From contig CAKZOC010000133.1 in NCBI GenBank assembly GCA_937136025.1, positions 1 to 41,929 of the forward strand: 41,929 nucleotides of DNA, read 5' to 3'. Both the position numbers and the translations under genes were made by a program. How positions within the stretch are numbered: position 1 is the first letter of the stretch; every line of letters starts with the position of its first letter. The DNA is from an uncultured Bacteroidota bacterium. GTDB lineage: Bacteria; Bacteroidota; Bacteroidia; Flavobacteriales; Flavobacteriaceae. The notes below the pieces were generated by a model. It was given only the letters and a program-made list of their open reading frames with translations. It had not been told where the DNA came from and searched no databases. Below are positions 16,746 to 25,020 of the stretch, piece by piece.

Positions 16746-16788
16746 CAAATCTAACGCCCCCGGGCCGGGTAGTACATGACAAAAATCA
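16746..16788 (-). promoter_or_regulatory. Crp/Fnr-type operator and -7 box of hemN-usp
   Basis: On the minus strand TAGATTTG (16753 to 16746) is a perfect TAnnTTTG box. TGACAAAAATCA (16777-16788, plus-strand reading) is a TGA-N6-TCA palindrome. Its centre (16782.5) is 36.5 bp from the last base of the box. The -33 position reads TGTA rather than TTTG. Confidence 0.65.
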
Positions 16789-16931
16789 GTTTTAGAGCGG
16801 GTTGCCTGCGGAGTGGTTAACTCCTTCAATTCCTCCAAAAGTAGATGTAGTGCGTATTCTCCGGCGGCCTTACAGGGTGCCGATAATCGCCGAAGGAAGT
16901 CAGGTGCAGCCAAGTGGGCTCTGTAAAGGGG

Positions 16932-18287
16932 TTACCAGGTGTCGGTAATCCACTCATGGGGGGTGCGGTTCATCCAACGCCCCCTTGTGAAATCCGGGAA
17001 AAATTGGGCCGATCCGTTTTCGGCTATCGAGCGTTCTGAAAGCGGGGTCACCGCACTCCATGCCGCTGCGTCGTATACATCAATCGGCGGGGCGATCTTT
17101 CTTTTCGCGGCTTCTACAAAGGCGTGGAGCACGAAGAAATCCATGCCTCCGTGGCCGGATCCTGTCGCGTATTCACCATATTTCTGCCAGAGGGGGTGGT
17201 CGTATTTCTCCAGCCAGGGAGCGGCTTCATCCCACCGGTGTGGCTGAGATTTCCCCTCGATATAGATTCGGCTGCCATCCACCTCCCAAAGGCCATTGGC
17301 CCCCTGCACCCGAAACCCCAGAGAATAGGGCCGCGGCAGATTGCAGTCGTGGGTGATGATGATCGTCTCCCCCCGCGCCGTCTGCAGGGTGGAAGTAATC
17401 ACGTCCCCTTGTTTAAACTCAAGAGAAGCATTCGGATGGTCCACACCCCCCTGTTGAACGATATGATTGTGAAGGCCGACAGATTTAGTGGCTGCCGAGG
17501 TAAGGCTTATCAGCCGGTTGCCCCGGTTGATGTCCGCCATGACGGCTACCGGGCCCAGACCATGTGTCGGGTACACATCTGCATTGCGATGCAGGGAATA
17601 GGCCGTCCTCCATTGGGCCTCGGATGTGGCCTGTTCGCCAAACTCCACCCCGCCCCCGTAGGGCTGCTGACCATTGTTGAATTTCACCTCCCTTAAATCG
17701 TGCTGATAGCCACATCTGAAATGAATCAGTTCTCCGAAAACCCCCTCCCGTACCATACGCAATACCGCCAGGATATCCCTGCGGTAATTCACGTTTTCCA
17801 ATAGCATCAGGTGAGTGCCCGTCGCCTCATGGGTGTTGACCAAATCCCAGCACTCTTCCAGGGTTGTGGCTGCAGAGACTTCCAGACCCGTATATTTTCC
17901 AGCCTTCATGGCATCCACAGCCATAGGAGTATGCCAACTCCAGGGTGTGGAAATGACCACAGCATCCACATTCTCCAGCCCGAGTAAATCCCTGTAGGAA
18001 TGGTCGTGTGCCCCAAAAGTGGCTGCCTTTTTCTTACCGGCTTTGTCCAGCAATCCGGCACACAACCGCAGGCGCTCCGGATCTGTGTCGCAGAGGGCTG
18101 TAATCTCCACATCTTCCCGCAGGAGCAGATTCTGCAGGTGGTTCGTACCCCTGAGGCCCACCCCAATGAGACCTACCCGCAATGGGGTTTCAGCTACGGG
18201 ACCGGTTAAGGCATGGCTGAGGGGGGCCAGGCTTACGGCGGCGGTGGTCAGGGCCATTTTCTCGAGGAAGGAACGTCGGGATTGCAT
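16932..18287 (-). CDS. Gfo/Idh/MocA-fold exported enzyme, GH109-type (alpha-N-acetylgalactosaminidase-like)
   Basis: This is a 451-residue protein with a twin-arginine signal (SRRSFLEKMAL, about 1-27) and an NAD-binding Rossmann domain (RVGLIGVGLRG, 37-47). The C-terminal domain has ENVNYRRD, WRTAYSLHRNADVYPTHGLG (H242) and GGMDFFVLHAF, features of the GH109 glycosidases, which use bound NAD to cleave alpha-linked N-acetylgalactosamine. Export by Tat fits a cofactor-bound enzyme. It diverges from a nucleotidyltransferase and a sugar 1-kinase gene, which supports work on amino sugars. Other exported oxidoreductases of this fold look similar, so the substrate is less sure than the family. Confidence 0.78.
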   Translation of the reverse strand: MQSRRSFLEKMALTTAAVSLAPLSHALTGPVAETPLRVGLIGVGLRGTNHLQNLLLREDVEITALCDTDPERLRLCAGLLDKAGKKKAATFGAHDHSYRDLLGLENVDAVVISTPWSWHTPMAVDAMKAGKYTGLEVSAATTLEECWDLVNTHEATGTHLMLLENVNYRRDILAVLRMVREGVFGELIHFRCGYQHDLREVKFNNGQQPYGGGVEFGEQATSEAQWRTAYSLHRNADVYPTHGLGPVAVMADINRGNRLISLTSAATKSVGLHNHIVQQGGVDHPNASLEFKQGDVITSTLQTARGETIIITHDCNLPRPYSLGFRVQGANGLWEVDGSRIYIEGKSQPHRWDEAAPWLEKYDHPLWQKYGEYATGSGHGGMDFFVLHAFVEAAKRKIAPPIDVYDAAAWSAVTPLSERSIAENGSAQFFPDFTRGRWMNRTPHEWITDTW

Positions 18288-18343
18288 CTGTATGAAATTA
18301 GGGTTATTTCCGGGTATGAAAGTTAGGAAATCCTGCTCGGTTC

Positions 18344-18374
18344 TCTGGATTTCGATCTCAAAATAGTACTTTAG
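18344..18374 (+). promoter_or_regulatory. Promoter of the nucleotidyltransferase-kinase operon
   Basis: TCTG (18344-18347), 19 bases, then TACTTTAG (18367-18374) match the Bacteroidetes form TTTG-N19-TAnnTTTG with one mismatch in each box. The start codon at 18397 follows closely. An earlier ATG at 18387 is in another frame. Confidence 0.5.
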
Positions 18375-18396
18375 GGGCGCTAAAAAATGAAATTTT

Positions 18397-19287
18397 ATGA
18401 CTTTACTTCTGATGGCCGCAGGCCGGGGAAGCCGTTACGGCAAACTCAAACAATTTGACGATATAGGACCCCGGGGGGAATTCCTGATGGAATTCAGCAT
18501 CTACGATGCCCTGGCGAATGGCTTTGAGCATATCGTTGTCATTACCCAGAAAGACAATGTGGATTACCTTCAGGAGTATCTAAAAGAGCGCCTGCCATCA
18601 GGGGTGCGTCTGGATGTGCTGGCTCAGGAACTGAGCGATCTGCCTGAGGGCAGCTCATTTTCAGGGGAACGTCCCAAACCCTGGGGGACCGCCCATGCGG
18701 TCTGGACCGCCCGAAATGTGATTCACAACCCCTTTGCCGTGATCAACGCAGATGACTACTACGGACAGGCTGCCTATGCCCGGGCTGCTGAATTTATGAA
18801 ACGGGCCGATGCCGACGATGCCTTTGGAATTGTCGCCTATACCCTGAAGGACACCCTCTCGCCTTACGGCTCCGTCTCCAGAGGGGTGTGCAGTCAGGAC
18901 GGCAAGGCCCTGGTATCTGTGGATGAACGCCTTGAAATCGCCGAAACCGACGGAAGCATTCAGGATGCAGACAGCGGATTATCCTTTAGCGGAGACGAAT
19001 TGGTCAGTATGAATTTCTGGGTCTGCCAACCCGCCATCTTTCCAAAAATTGAGGCGGATTTCAGAGCTTTTCTCAGTGCGCTGGAGGACCCTGCCAAAGG
19101 AGAAATCTATCTCCCTTTCGTCATTCAGGACATGTTGCAGGGGGGCACCGCTCAAGTAGAGGTTATCCCTTCAGAAAGCAAGTGGTTTGGAATCACGTAC
19201 GCCGCAGATAAGGAGCTGGCCATGCAGGAATTGGCGAGTCTTTCCAATACGGGAAAATACCCATCCCCTCTCTGGAAGAACACCTAA
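18397..19287 (+). CDS. Sugar-1-phosphate nucleotidyltransferase
   Basis: This 296-residue cytoplasmic enzyme has the nucleotidyltransferase fold: the N-terminal loop AAGRGSRYGKLKQ (7-19) is the nucleotide-binding signature, with the unusual KLKQF instead of the common PKxL, and INADDYYG (near 118) fits the metal-binding aspartate. KPWGTAHAVWTA is also typical. It joins a sugar 1-phosphate to a nucleoside triphosphate; which pair is not visible. The next gene, 12 bases on, is a NahK-like 1-kinase whose product would be the natural substrate, so UDP-N-acetylhexosamine is my inference. Confidence 0.82.
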   Translation: MTLLLMAAGRGSRYGKLKQFDDIGPRGEFLMEFSIYDALANGFEHIVVITQKDNVDYLQEYLKERLPSGVRLDVLAQELSDLPEGSSFSGERPKPWGTAHAVWTARNVIHNPFAVINADDYYGQAAYARAAEFMKRADADDAFGIVAYTLKDTLSPYGSVSRGVCSQDGKALVSVDERLEIAETDGSIQDADSGLSFSGDELVSMNFWVCQPAIFPKIEADFRAFLSALEDPAKGEIYLPFVIQDMLQGGTAQVEVIPSESKWFGITYAADKELAMQELASLSNTGKYPSPLWKNT

Positions 19288-19299
19288 GCCCACTCCGGA

Positions 19300-20355
19300 A
19301 TGGACTCCTCAAAGCCCCTGAAAATCCTTCAACAATTTGGTATTTCGGGCGCTGGAATTGCTCTGGAAAACCTCACCCAGGGGTATATTAACGACACCTT
19401 CCGGGTCCATACCCCAAAGGGAGACGGATTTGTAGTACAACGTATTAATCCGGCAGTTTTCCCGAAACCAGAGTTGCTGATGGCCAATCTGGAGGTGGTG
19501 CTCCCCCTGCTTGAAGCTCCGGGGTATCACGGGCTAAAACTCCAACAAAACACCGAAGGCAGGACATCCGTAAAGGATTCGGATGGAAGTCTATGGCGCG
19601 TTTTCCGCTATATCCCCCACTCAGCGAGCTATTCCAAAGCGGGAACACTCGAAATGGCGAGGGAAGCCGGCAGAATAGTCGCTGCTTTTCATATTCTGGT
19701 TTCCCCACTGAAACCGGATTCCCTGCAGGTTCCCCTTCCGGGATTTCACGATATCCACTTACGGGTTACTCAACTGGAAGCCGCAATATCCGGGGCCTCA
19801 GTACAACGCAGACAAAAGTGTACGGCTCTGATTGCGCAGGCTGAAGCCCTGTATGCCTTTTGCAGGCAGATCCCTTTGGACGCACTGCCCCTGCGGGTGT
19901 GCCACAACGACACCAAACTCAGCAATATTCTTTTTGATACGCGCTCCGGAAAGGCGCTCTGCCTGATAGATCTCGATACGCTCATGCCGGGGCACCTGCT
20001 CTACGACTTCGGAGATGCCGCCCGGGGGCTGATACCCGCCCTGTCTGAAAACAGAAAATCCCAAAAGCCGGCCGACCCGGATCTGAAGCAGTTTGAGGCA
20101 TTTGTACAAGGATGGCGAGACAGTGGGTTAAGCATGCAGCCTCTGGAAATAAAGTGGCTCTGCCATGGGGTGGCGCTAATGCCCGCACTTCACGGGATTC
20201 GGGCACTTACTGATTACCTCTGTGGAGACCGCTATTACAAAGTGGCCTACCCGGAGCAAAATCGGGACCGGGCGGGTGAATTGCTACAGACCGCCCAAAC
20301 CGCGCAAAAGGCATTGGGCGCCATGCAGGAAATCGTAAATAATTTGTGGCCCTGA
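19300..20355 (+). CDS. Aminoglycoside-phosphotransferase-fold sugar kinase (N-acetylhexosamine 1-kinase-like)
   Basis: This 351-residue protein has the kinase fold of choline and aminoglycoside kinases: N-lobe FVVQRINPAVFPKPELLMANL, catalytic loop CHNDTKLSNILF (HxD-x4-N) and IDLDTL as metal-binding motif, then MPGHLLYDFGDAAR. The pattern NxVFP/ NPAVF near the lysine and the length (359 in the Bifidobacterium enzyme) match NahK, which phosphorylates GalNAc or GlcNAc at C1. Homologues are often mislabelled as mucin desulfatases. It is co-transcribed with the nucleotidyltransferase, and its stop abuts the convergent gcdH stop with no base between. Confidence 0.78.
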   Translation: MDSSKPLKILQQFGISGAGIALENLTQGYINDTFRVHTPKGDGFVVQRINPAVFPKPELLMANLEVVLPLLEAPGYHGLKLQQNTEGRTSVKDSDGSLWRVFRYIPHSASYSKAGTLEMAREAGRIVAAFHILVSPLKPDSLQVPLPGFHDIHLRVTQLEAAISGASVQRRQKCTALIAQAEALYAFCRQIPLDALPLRVCHNDTKLSNILFDTRSGKALCLIDLDTLMPGHLLYDFGDAARGLIPALSENRKSQKPADPDLKQFEAFVQGWRDSGLSMQPLEIKWLCHGVALMPALHGIRALTDYLCGDRYYKVAYPEQNRDRAGELLQTAQTAQKALGAMQEIVNNLWP

Positions 20356-21534
20356 CTATTTAAACGCGCTGATGCCCGTAATGTCCCACCCCGTAATCAG
20401 CAGGTGGATGTCGTGGGTACCTTCATAGGTGATGACTGATTCCAGGTTCATCATATGCCGCATAATCGGATACTCTCCTGTAATTCCCATACCCCCTAAA
20501 ATTTGCCGGGCTTCACGGGCAATGGAAATAGCCATATCCACATTGTTCCGCTTGGCCATGGAAATCTGGGCTGTGGTTGCCCGGCCTTCATTTTTGAGCT
20601 GCCCGAGCCGGAAGGCCAACAATTGCGCCTTGGTGATTTCCGTAATCATCTCGGCTAATTTTTTTTGTTGTAATTGGGTGGCTCCGATAGGTTTGTCAAA
20701 CTGTATCCGCTGACCCGCATAACGCAGGGCCGTGTCATAGCAGTCCATGGCTGCTCCGATTGCGCCCCATGCGATACCGTACCGGGCCGAATCCAGGCAA
20801 CCCAGAGGGGCCCCCAAACCACTTTTACCCGGAAGGAGATTCTCCTTGGGCACCTTTACATTATCGAAAATCAGTTCGCCTGTAGCCGAAGCGCGAAGTG
20901 ACCATTTATTGTGCGTTTCAGGGGTCGAAAAACCTTCCATTCCCCTTTCGACAATCAGCCCGTGTATGCGACCCTCCTCATTCTTGGCCCAGACCACTGC
21001 GATGTCTGCAAAGGGGGCATTGGAAATCCAGAGCTTGGCGCCATTCAGTAAAAAATGATCGCCTTTATCGGTGAAATTTGTGGTCATCCCGCTCGGGTTA
21101 GACCCGTGATCGGGTTCGGTCAGGCCAAAGCATCCCATCATTTTTCCGCTGGCCAGAGAAGGCAAATATTTTTTGCGTTGCTCCTCCGTCCCATAGGCGT
21201 ATATAGGATACATGACCAGGGAGGACTGCACGGAAGCCGTCGAGCGCACCCCGCTGTCTCCCCGTTCGATTTCCTGCATAATCAGCCCATAACTGATCTG
21301 ATCCAGACCTGCTCCTCCATACTCCGGCGGGATATAGGGGCCGAAGGCTCCGATTTCCGCAAGGCCGCTGATGATCTGGGTTGGAAATTCTGCTTTCTGG
21401 GCGTACTCCTCGATAATGGGAGATACATCTCGCTTGACCCAGCTGCGGGCCGCGTCGCGCACGAGTTTGTGTTCTTCCGAAAGTAAGTCGTCGAGTAGGT
21501 AGTAATCCGGGGCTTCAAAAAGATCTGGTTTCAT
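20356..21534 (-). CDS. gcdH: Glutaryl-CoA dehydrogenase
   Basis: This is a 392-residue acyl-CoA dehydrogenase. GVRSTASVQSSLVMYPI keeps the Arg-Ser pair that holds the glutaryl carboxylate, CFGLTEPDHGSNPSGM is the FAD-binding signature, and TYEGTHDIHLL carries the catalytic glutamate. The end ITGWDITGISAFK is characteristic of glutaryl-CoA dehydrogenases. The enzyme oxidises and decarboxylates glutaryl-CoA to crotonyl-CoA in lysine and tryptophan breakdown, passing electrons to ETF. No other gene of that route is in the window. Confidence 0.9.
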   Translation of the reverse strand: MKPDLFEAPDYYLLDDLLSEEHKLVRDAARSWVKRDVSPIIEEYAQKAEFPTQIISGLAEIGAFGPYIPPEYGGAGLDQISYGLIMQEIERGDSGVRSTASVQSSLVMYPIYAYGTEEQRKKYLPSLASGKMMGCFGLTEPDHGSNPSGMTTNFTDKGDHFLLNGAKLWISNAPFADIAVVWAKNEEGRIHGLIVERGMEGFSTPETHNKWSLRASATGELIFDNVKVPKENLLPGKSGLGAPLGCLDSARYGIAWGAIGAAMDCYDTALRYAGQRIQFDKPIGATQLQQKKLAEMITEITKAQLLAFRLGQLKNEGRATTAQISMAKRNNVDMAISIAREARQILGGMGITGEYPIMRHMMNLESVITYEGTHDIHLLITGWDITGISAFK

Positions 21535-21665
21535 CCTGCATTATTTCTGTCAAAGGTAGCTAAAGCGGGTAAAGAAACCAATTCAAACCCCGGGGATCGC
21601 GATTGAAAAAAGGGAAATACCGGACACATTTACACCCCGCTCCAAACACGCTTCAGCGTACGCTT

Positions 21666-22757
21666 TTATTCCCTGCTTAGAAAACGGGCGAGCAGGCCGT
21701 GAAAGTGGTGTACTCCCTGCTCCCTCGTAGGGGAAAACCGCCCGGCTTTGTAGTATCGGGACCGGATGCCTTTATGCACGCCTTCCACCACTTCCTCGTC
21801 TTCCATCTCCACCTTATCCAGGCCGGAGCCCGCCCCCTGATCCAGTTTTGCCGCATCGTACACATAACTTCGGAAGGAGACTTTGGTTCGGTCCGGACCC
21901 AGCGGTTGCACCAGGTTTATCGAAAGGCCCCAGGGATAGAAATTAAACATCATATTGGGAAAGACCCAGTAGTAATAGGCTGCCACCTTTTTACCGTAAT
22001 CCGGATGGCCCTCCGGCAAATCAAAGACGATTTCCGAACCCTCTGCATAGCCAATCTGCAAATTGAGATAGGGATACAGTACCGTCTCATAGTCGCCGTA
22101 ATCTAAAACAGCATTGAGATCGTCGTGGACAAAGGGAATGTGGAAGCCTTCCAGATAGTTGTCGCAATACAGCGCCCAGTGCGCATGAATGGAATATTCC
22201 TTATGCCGGGACGGATCTTCCTTGAATTCCTCAAGGGGCAGGAAACCCACCCGTTCGGCCATGGCGTCCAGGACCTGCTGAAAATCAAAGGCCGGGTTCA
22301 GGCCGGCAAAGAGCAACGGCCCCCACTGGCGCAATTCAAACGCCGGAAGGTTGTCGCAGGCCGTGGGGAAGTTTTGTGTTTGTGCAAATTCCGGCATATG
22401 TTCAAAAGTCCCGTCCAGGTCGAAGCGCCGCCCGTGGTAGCCACAGATCAGTTTCCGCGTTTTTCCCGCCGCCCCAACCACCAGATTCCCCCTGTGGGTG
22501 CATACATTGCTCAGGCAGTGCAGCCCCCCCGAAGCATCGCGGGTGAGGACCATGGGTTCATCGAGAAATCCTTCGAGCAGCGTAAAGGGCAGGGCGGCCC
22601 CTGCTTCAGCCAACTTTCGGTCGTCACCGATCCATTGCCAGGTCCTGTAAAAAACCTTTTCGCGCAAGGCCTCAAACACATCAGCATCCCTGTAAAAAGA
22701 GGCAGGCAGGGTCGCTGCCTTTCGGATATCCGGGTCAATTGAAAAATTCAGGGCCAT
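21666..22757 (-). CDS. Rieske-type ring-hydroxylating oxygenase, alpha subunit
   Basis: The protein has 363 residues. The Rieske 2Fe-2S site is C86-x-H88 and C105-x2-H108 (CTHRGN and CGYHGRRFDLDG). The catalytic domain has CDNYLEGFHIPFVHDDL with H206 and H211 as mononuclear iron ligands and D199 as likely electron bridge; the third ligand was not assigned. The length and the NYLEGFHIPFVH form resemble the choline- or carnitine-monooxygenase-like branch more than true aromatic dioxygenases. No reductase, ferredoxin or beta subunit is adjacent, so the substrate and redox partner are unknown. It diverges from the amino-acid permease over 60 bases. Confidence 0.85.
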   Translation of the reverse strand: MALNFSIDPDIRKAATLPASFYRDADVFEALREKVFYRTWQWIGDDRKLAEAGAALPFTLLEGFLDEPMVLTRDASGGLHCLSNVCTHRGNLVVGAAGKTRKLICGYHGRRFDLDGTFEHMPEFAQTQNFPTACDNLPAFELRQWGPLLFAGLNPAFDFQQVLDAMAERVGFLPLEEFKEDPSRHKEYSIHAHWALYCDNYLEGFHIPFVHDDLNAVLDYGDYETVLYPYLNLQIGYAEGSEIVFDLPEGHPDYGKKVAAYYYWVFPNMMFNFYPWGLSINLVQPLGPDRTKVSFRSYVYDAAKLDQGAGSGLDKVEMEDEEVVEGVHKGIRSRYYKAGRFSPTREQGVHHFHGLLARFLSRE

Positions 22758-22817
22758 GGCTGGGATTTATTTGTACTTTTAAAAATATGGAATTCTTTTC
22801 GGTAAACCACCTTTTTA

Positions 22818-24134
22818 ATGGCCGCTGATTCCGGGAAGCAAGCCCTGGGGATTTGGATGACCACCGCCCTGGTGATCGGAAATATGATCGGGGCTGGTAT
22901 TTTTATGATGCCTGCAGCCCTGGCTGGTTTTGGGGGTATCAGTATTCTGGGGTGGCTGGTCTCCGCAGCGGGAGCCTTAGTACTGGCCCGGGTTTTCAGT
23001 GCCCTTACCAAAATGGTCCCCAATAGCCATGGCGGACCCTACGCCTTTGCCAAAGCCGGATTTGGGGATTATATCGGTTTTTTGGTCGCCTGGGGCTACT
23101 GGGTTTCCGTCTGGATTGCCAACGCTGCTATCACCATAGCTTTTATCAGTGCGATGAGTGTCTTCTTTCCTGTATTTAAAACCCATCCTCTCATGGCTGT
23201 AGGGGCATCCCTGGCGACGATCTGGGGGCTGACCTGGTACAATTCCCTGGGGGTGCGGTCCAGCGGAAAAATGCAGGTCATTACAACCCTCCTCAAATTG
23301 ATACCCCTTGTCATTATCATCATAGGAGGCTTCTTTTATTTTGACCCCGCGAATTTTATCCCTTTTAACGCCAGCGATACCACTTCCCTGGGGGCCATTG
23401 CCGCAACGGGAACGCTTACATTTTATTCCTTTCTGGGTTTTGAAAGTGCCACTGTGCCCTCAGACAAGGTCAGAGACCCTAAGAAAACAATTCCCAGGGC
23501 CACCCTTTGGGGAACCCTGATCACTACGGCAGTCTATATTCTGAGTACCGTCGTCATTATGGGAATGATCCCCGCCAAAGAACTCTCGGTTTCTGCGGCC
23601 CCCTTTGCAGATGCCATGCAGATCATGAGCGGGAAATTTGGGGCAGGTTTCGTCGCCGCCGGGGTAGCAATTGCATCTTTTGGCGCCCTTAACGGATGGA
23701 TATTTATTCAAAGTCAGGTGGCGGAAGCTACAGCCCGGGATCGGCTGTTCCCGGGGATCTTTAGAAAAGAAAATCGCCATGGAGTTCCCATTTGGGGAAT
23801 GGCCATAGGCAGCACCCTCAGTTCCCTGGTGGTGCTGATGAATTATACGGACGGGCTGGTGGAGCAGTTTAGCTTTATGATCCTGCTCTCTACTTTCTGT
23901 GTGCTCATCCCATATCTCTTTGCCTCTGCAGCATTTGTAGTCTTATCCCTGGAAAATTCGCGCCGCAACAGGTCCCGGGCCGGAATTTTCGCCCTGGGCG
24001 GCCTCGCCTTTGCCTTTTCGCTCTGGGCGATTTACGGAGCCGGGGAAACTTCGGTCCTATGGGGCTTTATCCTATTGATGCTGGGAACCCCGGTCTATGT
24101 ATTTATAAAATGGAAAAACAAACCTTCTGAATGA
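22818..24134 (+). CDS. APC-family amino acid permease or antiporter (AdiC-like)
   Basis: This 438-residue protein has about 12 membrane helices. GNMIGAGIFMMPA in helix 1 is the substrate-binding signature of the basic amino acid/polyamine antiporter group, and GFESATVPSDKVRDPKKTIPRA after helix 6 is also typical. AdiC-type proteins exchange arginine for agmatine. The next gene overlaps by 4 bases (ATGA) and encodes a guanidine hydrolase, so a guanidino substrate such as arginine, agmatine or methylarginine is likely. A TACTTTTA -7-like box lies about 45 bases before the start. Confidence 0.87.
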   Translation: MAADSGKQALGIWMTTALVIGNMIGAGIFMMPAALAGFGGISILGWLVSAAGALVLARVFSALTKMVPNSHGGPYAFAKAGFGDYIGFLVAWGYWVSVWIANAAITIAFISAMSVFFPVFKTHPLMAVGASLATIWGLTWYNSLGVRSSGKMQVITTLLKLIPLVIIIIGGFFYFDPANFIPFNASDTTSLGAIAATGTLTFYSFLGFESATVPSDKVRDPKKTIPRATLWGTLITTAVYILSTVVIMGMIPAKELSVSAAPFADAMQIMSGKFGAGFVAAGVAIASFGALNGWIFIQSQVAEATARDRLFPGIFRKENRHGVPIWGMAIGSTLSSLVVLMNYTDGLVEQFSFMILLSTFCVLIPYLFASAAFVVLSLENSRRNRSRAGIFALGGLAFAFSLWAIYGAGETSVLWGFILLMLGTPVYVFIKWKNKPSE

Positions 24135-25018
24135 AACTCAAGAATTTTACCACCCAATCCGAGTACCTCCCCCTGGCCTCCGTTTGTATAAGGCCTGTGG
24201 CGCATGCCTTTAGGAGCGAACAAAACCTATCCGCTTCCTGGAAGTCGTTAAACTACCTCGGGTTACCCGACTATGCGGAAGCCCGGACGCAATATCAAAA
24301 CTTTAGAAAAATACTCGAGGAAACCGCCGGGGAAGTTCTTCCCATGCCTGAGAAGGATGGGTTGTCTTTGGATTGCCTCTATTGCCGCGATGCCTCCATT
24401 GCCACCGATTATGGGATGATTTTATGCCGGATGGGCAAGCCGGCCCGAAGTGGGGAACCTGCGGACCACAAGACTTTTTATGAAGCCCATGGCATTCCCA
24501 TCCTGGGCAGTATCGAGGCTCCGGGAACCCTTGAAGGAGGGGATGTCGCCTGGCTCGATACCCACACCCTGGCCGTAGGCCACACCTACCGCACCAATGC
24601 CCCGGGCATCGAACAGCTCCGGGCGCTGTTGAGCCCCCATGGCGTAGAAGTGATTACAGCCGACCTTCCGCATTTCCGGGGTCCCTCAGACGTATTTCAT
24701 CTGATGTCCATCCTGAGTCCGGTGGACAGGGATCTGGCCGTAGTCTATTCCCCCCTGATGCCCATTGCATTTCGAAATATACTTTTAGACCGCGGATTTA
24801 CACTGGTTGAAGTTCCGGAAGAGGAGTACGACACCCTGGGCTGCAATGTTTTGGCCCTGGCGCCCAGGAAATGCCTGATGGCCGAAGGAAATCCGAAAAC
24901 CGAGGCCGCTTTAAAAGCTGCGGGGGCCGAGGTGATTACGTATGCCGGAAGCGAGATCAGCCTTAAAGGAGGAGGTGGCCCAACCTGTCTGACACGACCT
25001 TACCTGCGCCACAACTGA
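24131..25018 (+). CDS. Guanidino-group hydrolase (dimethylarginine dimethylaminohydrolase / arginine deiminase family)
   Basis: This 295-residue enzyme has the pentein fold. The catalytic set is readable: D87 (YCRDASI), E135 and D138 (LEGGDV), H190 (DVFHLMS) and the nucleophile C286 (GGGGPTCLTRP). Such enzymes hydrolyse the guanidine group to citrulline plus ammonia or methylamine. At 295 residues it is closer to the DDAH-like branch than to the 400-residue arginine deiminases. Translational coupling to the permease suggests that the transported compound is its substrate. It ends 2 bases from the convergent methyltransferase. Confidence 0.85.
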   Translation: MKLKNFTTQSEYLPLASVCIRPVAHAFRSEQNLSASWKSLNYLGLPDYAEARTQYQNFRKILEETAGEVLPMPEKDGLSLDCLYCRDASIATDYGMILCRMGKPARSGEPADHKTFYEAHGIPILGSIEAPGTLEGGDVAWLDTHTLAVGHTYRTNAPGIEQLRALLSPHGVEVITADLPHFRGPSDVFHLMSILSPVDRDLAVVYSPLMPIAFRNILLDRGFTLVEVPEEEYDTLGCNVLALAPRKCLMAEGNPKTEAALKAAGAEVITYAGSEISLKGGGGPTCLTRPYLRHN

Positions 25019-25020
25019 AA

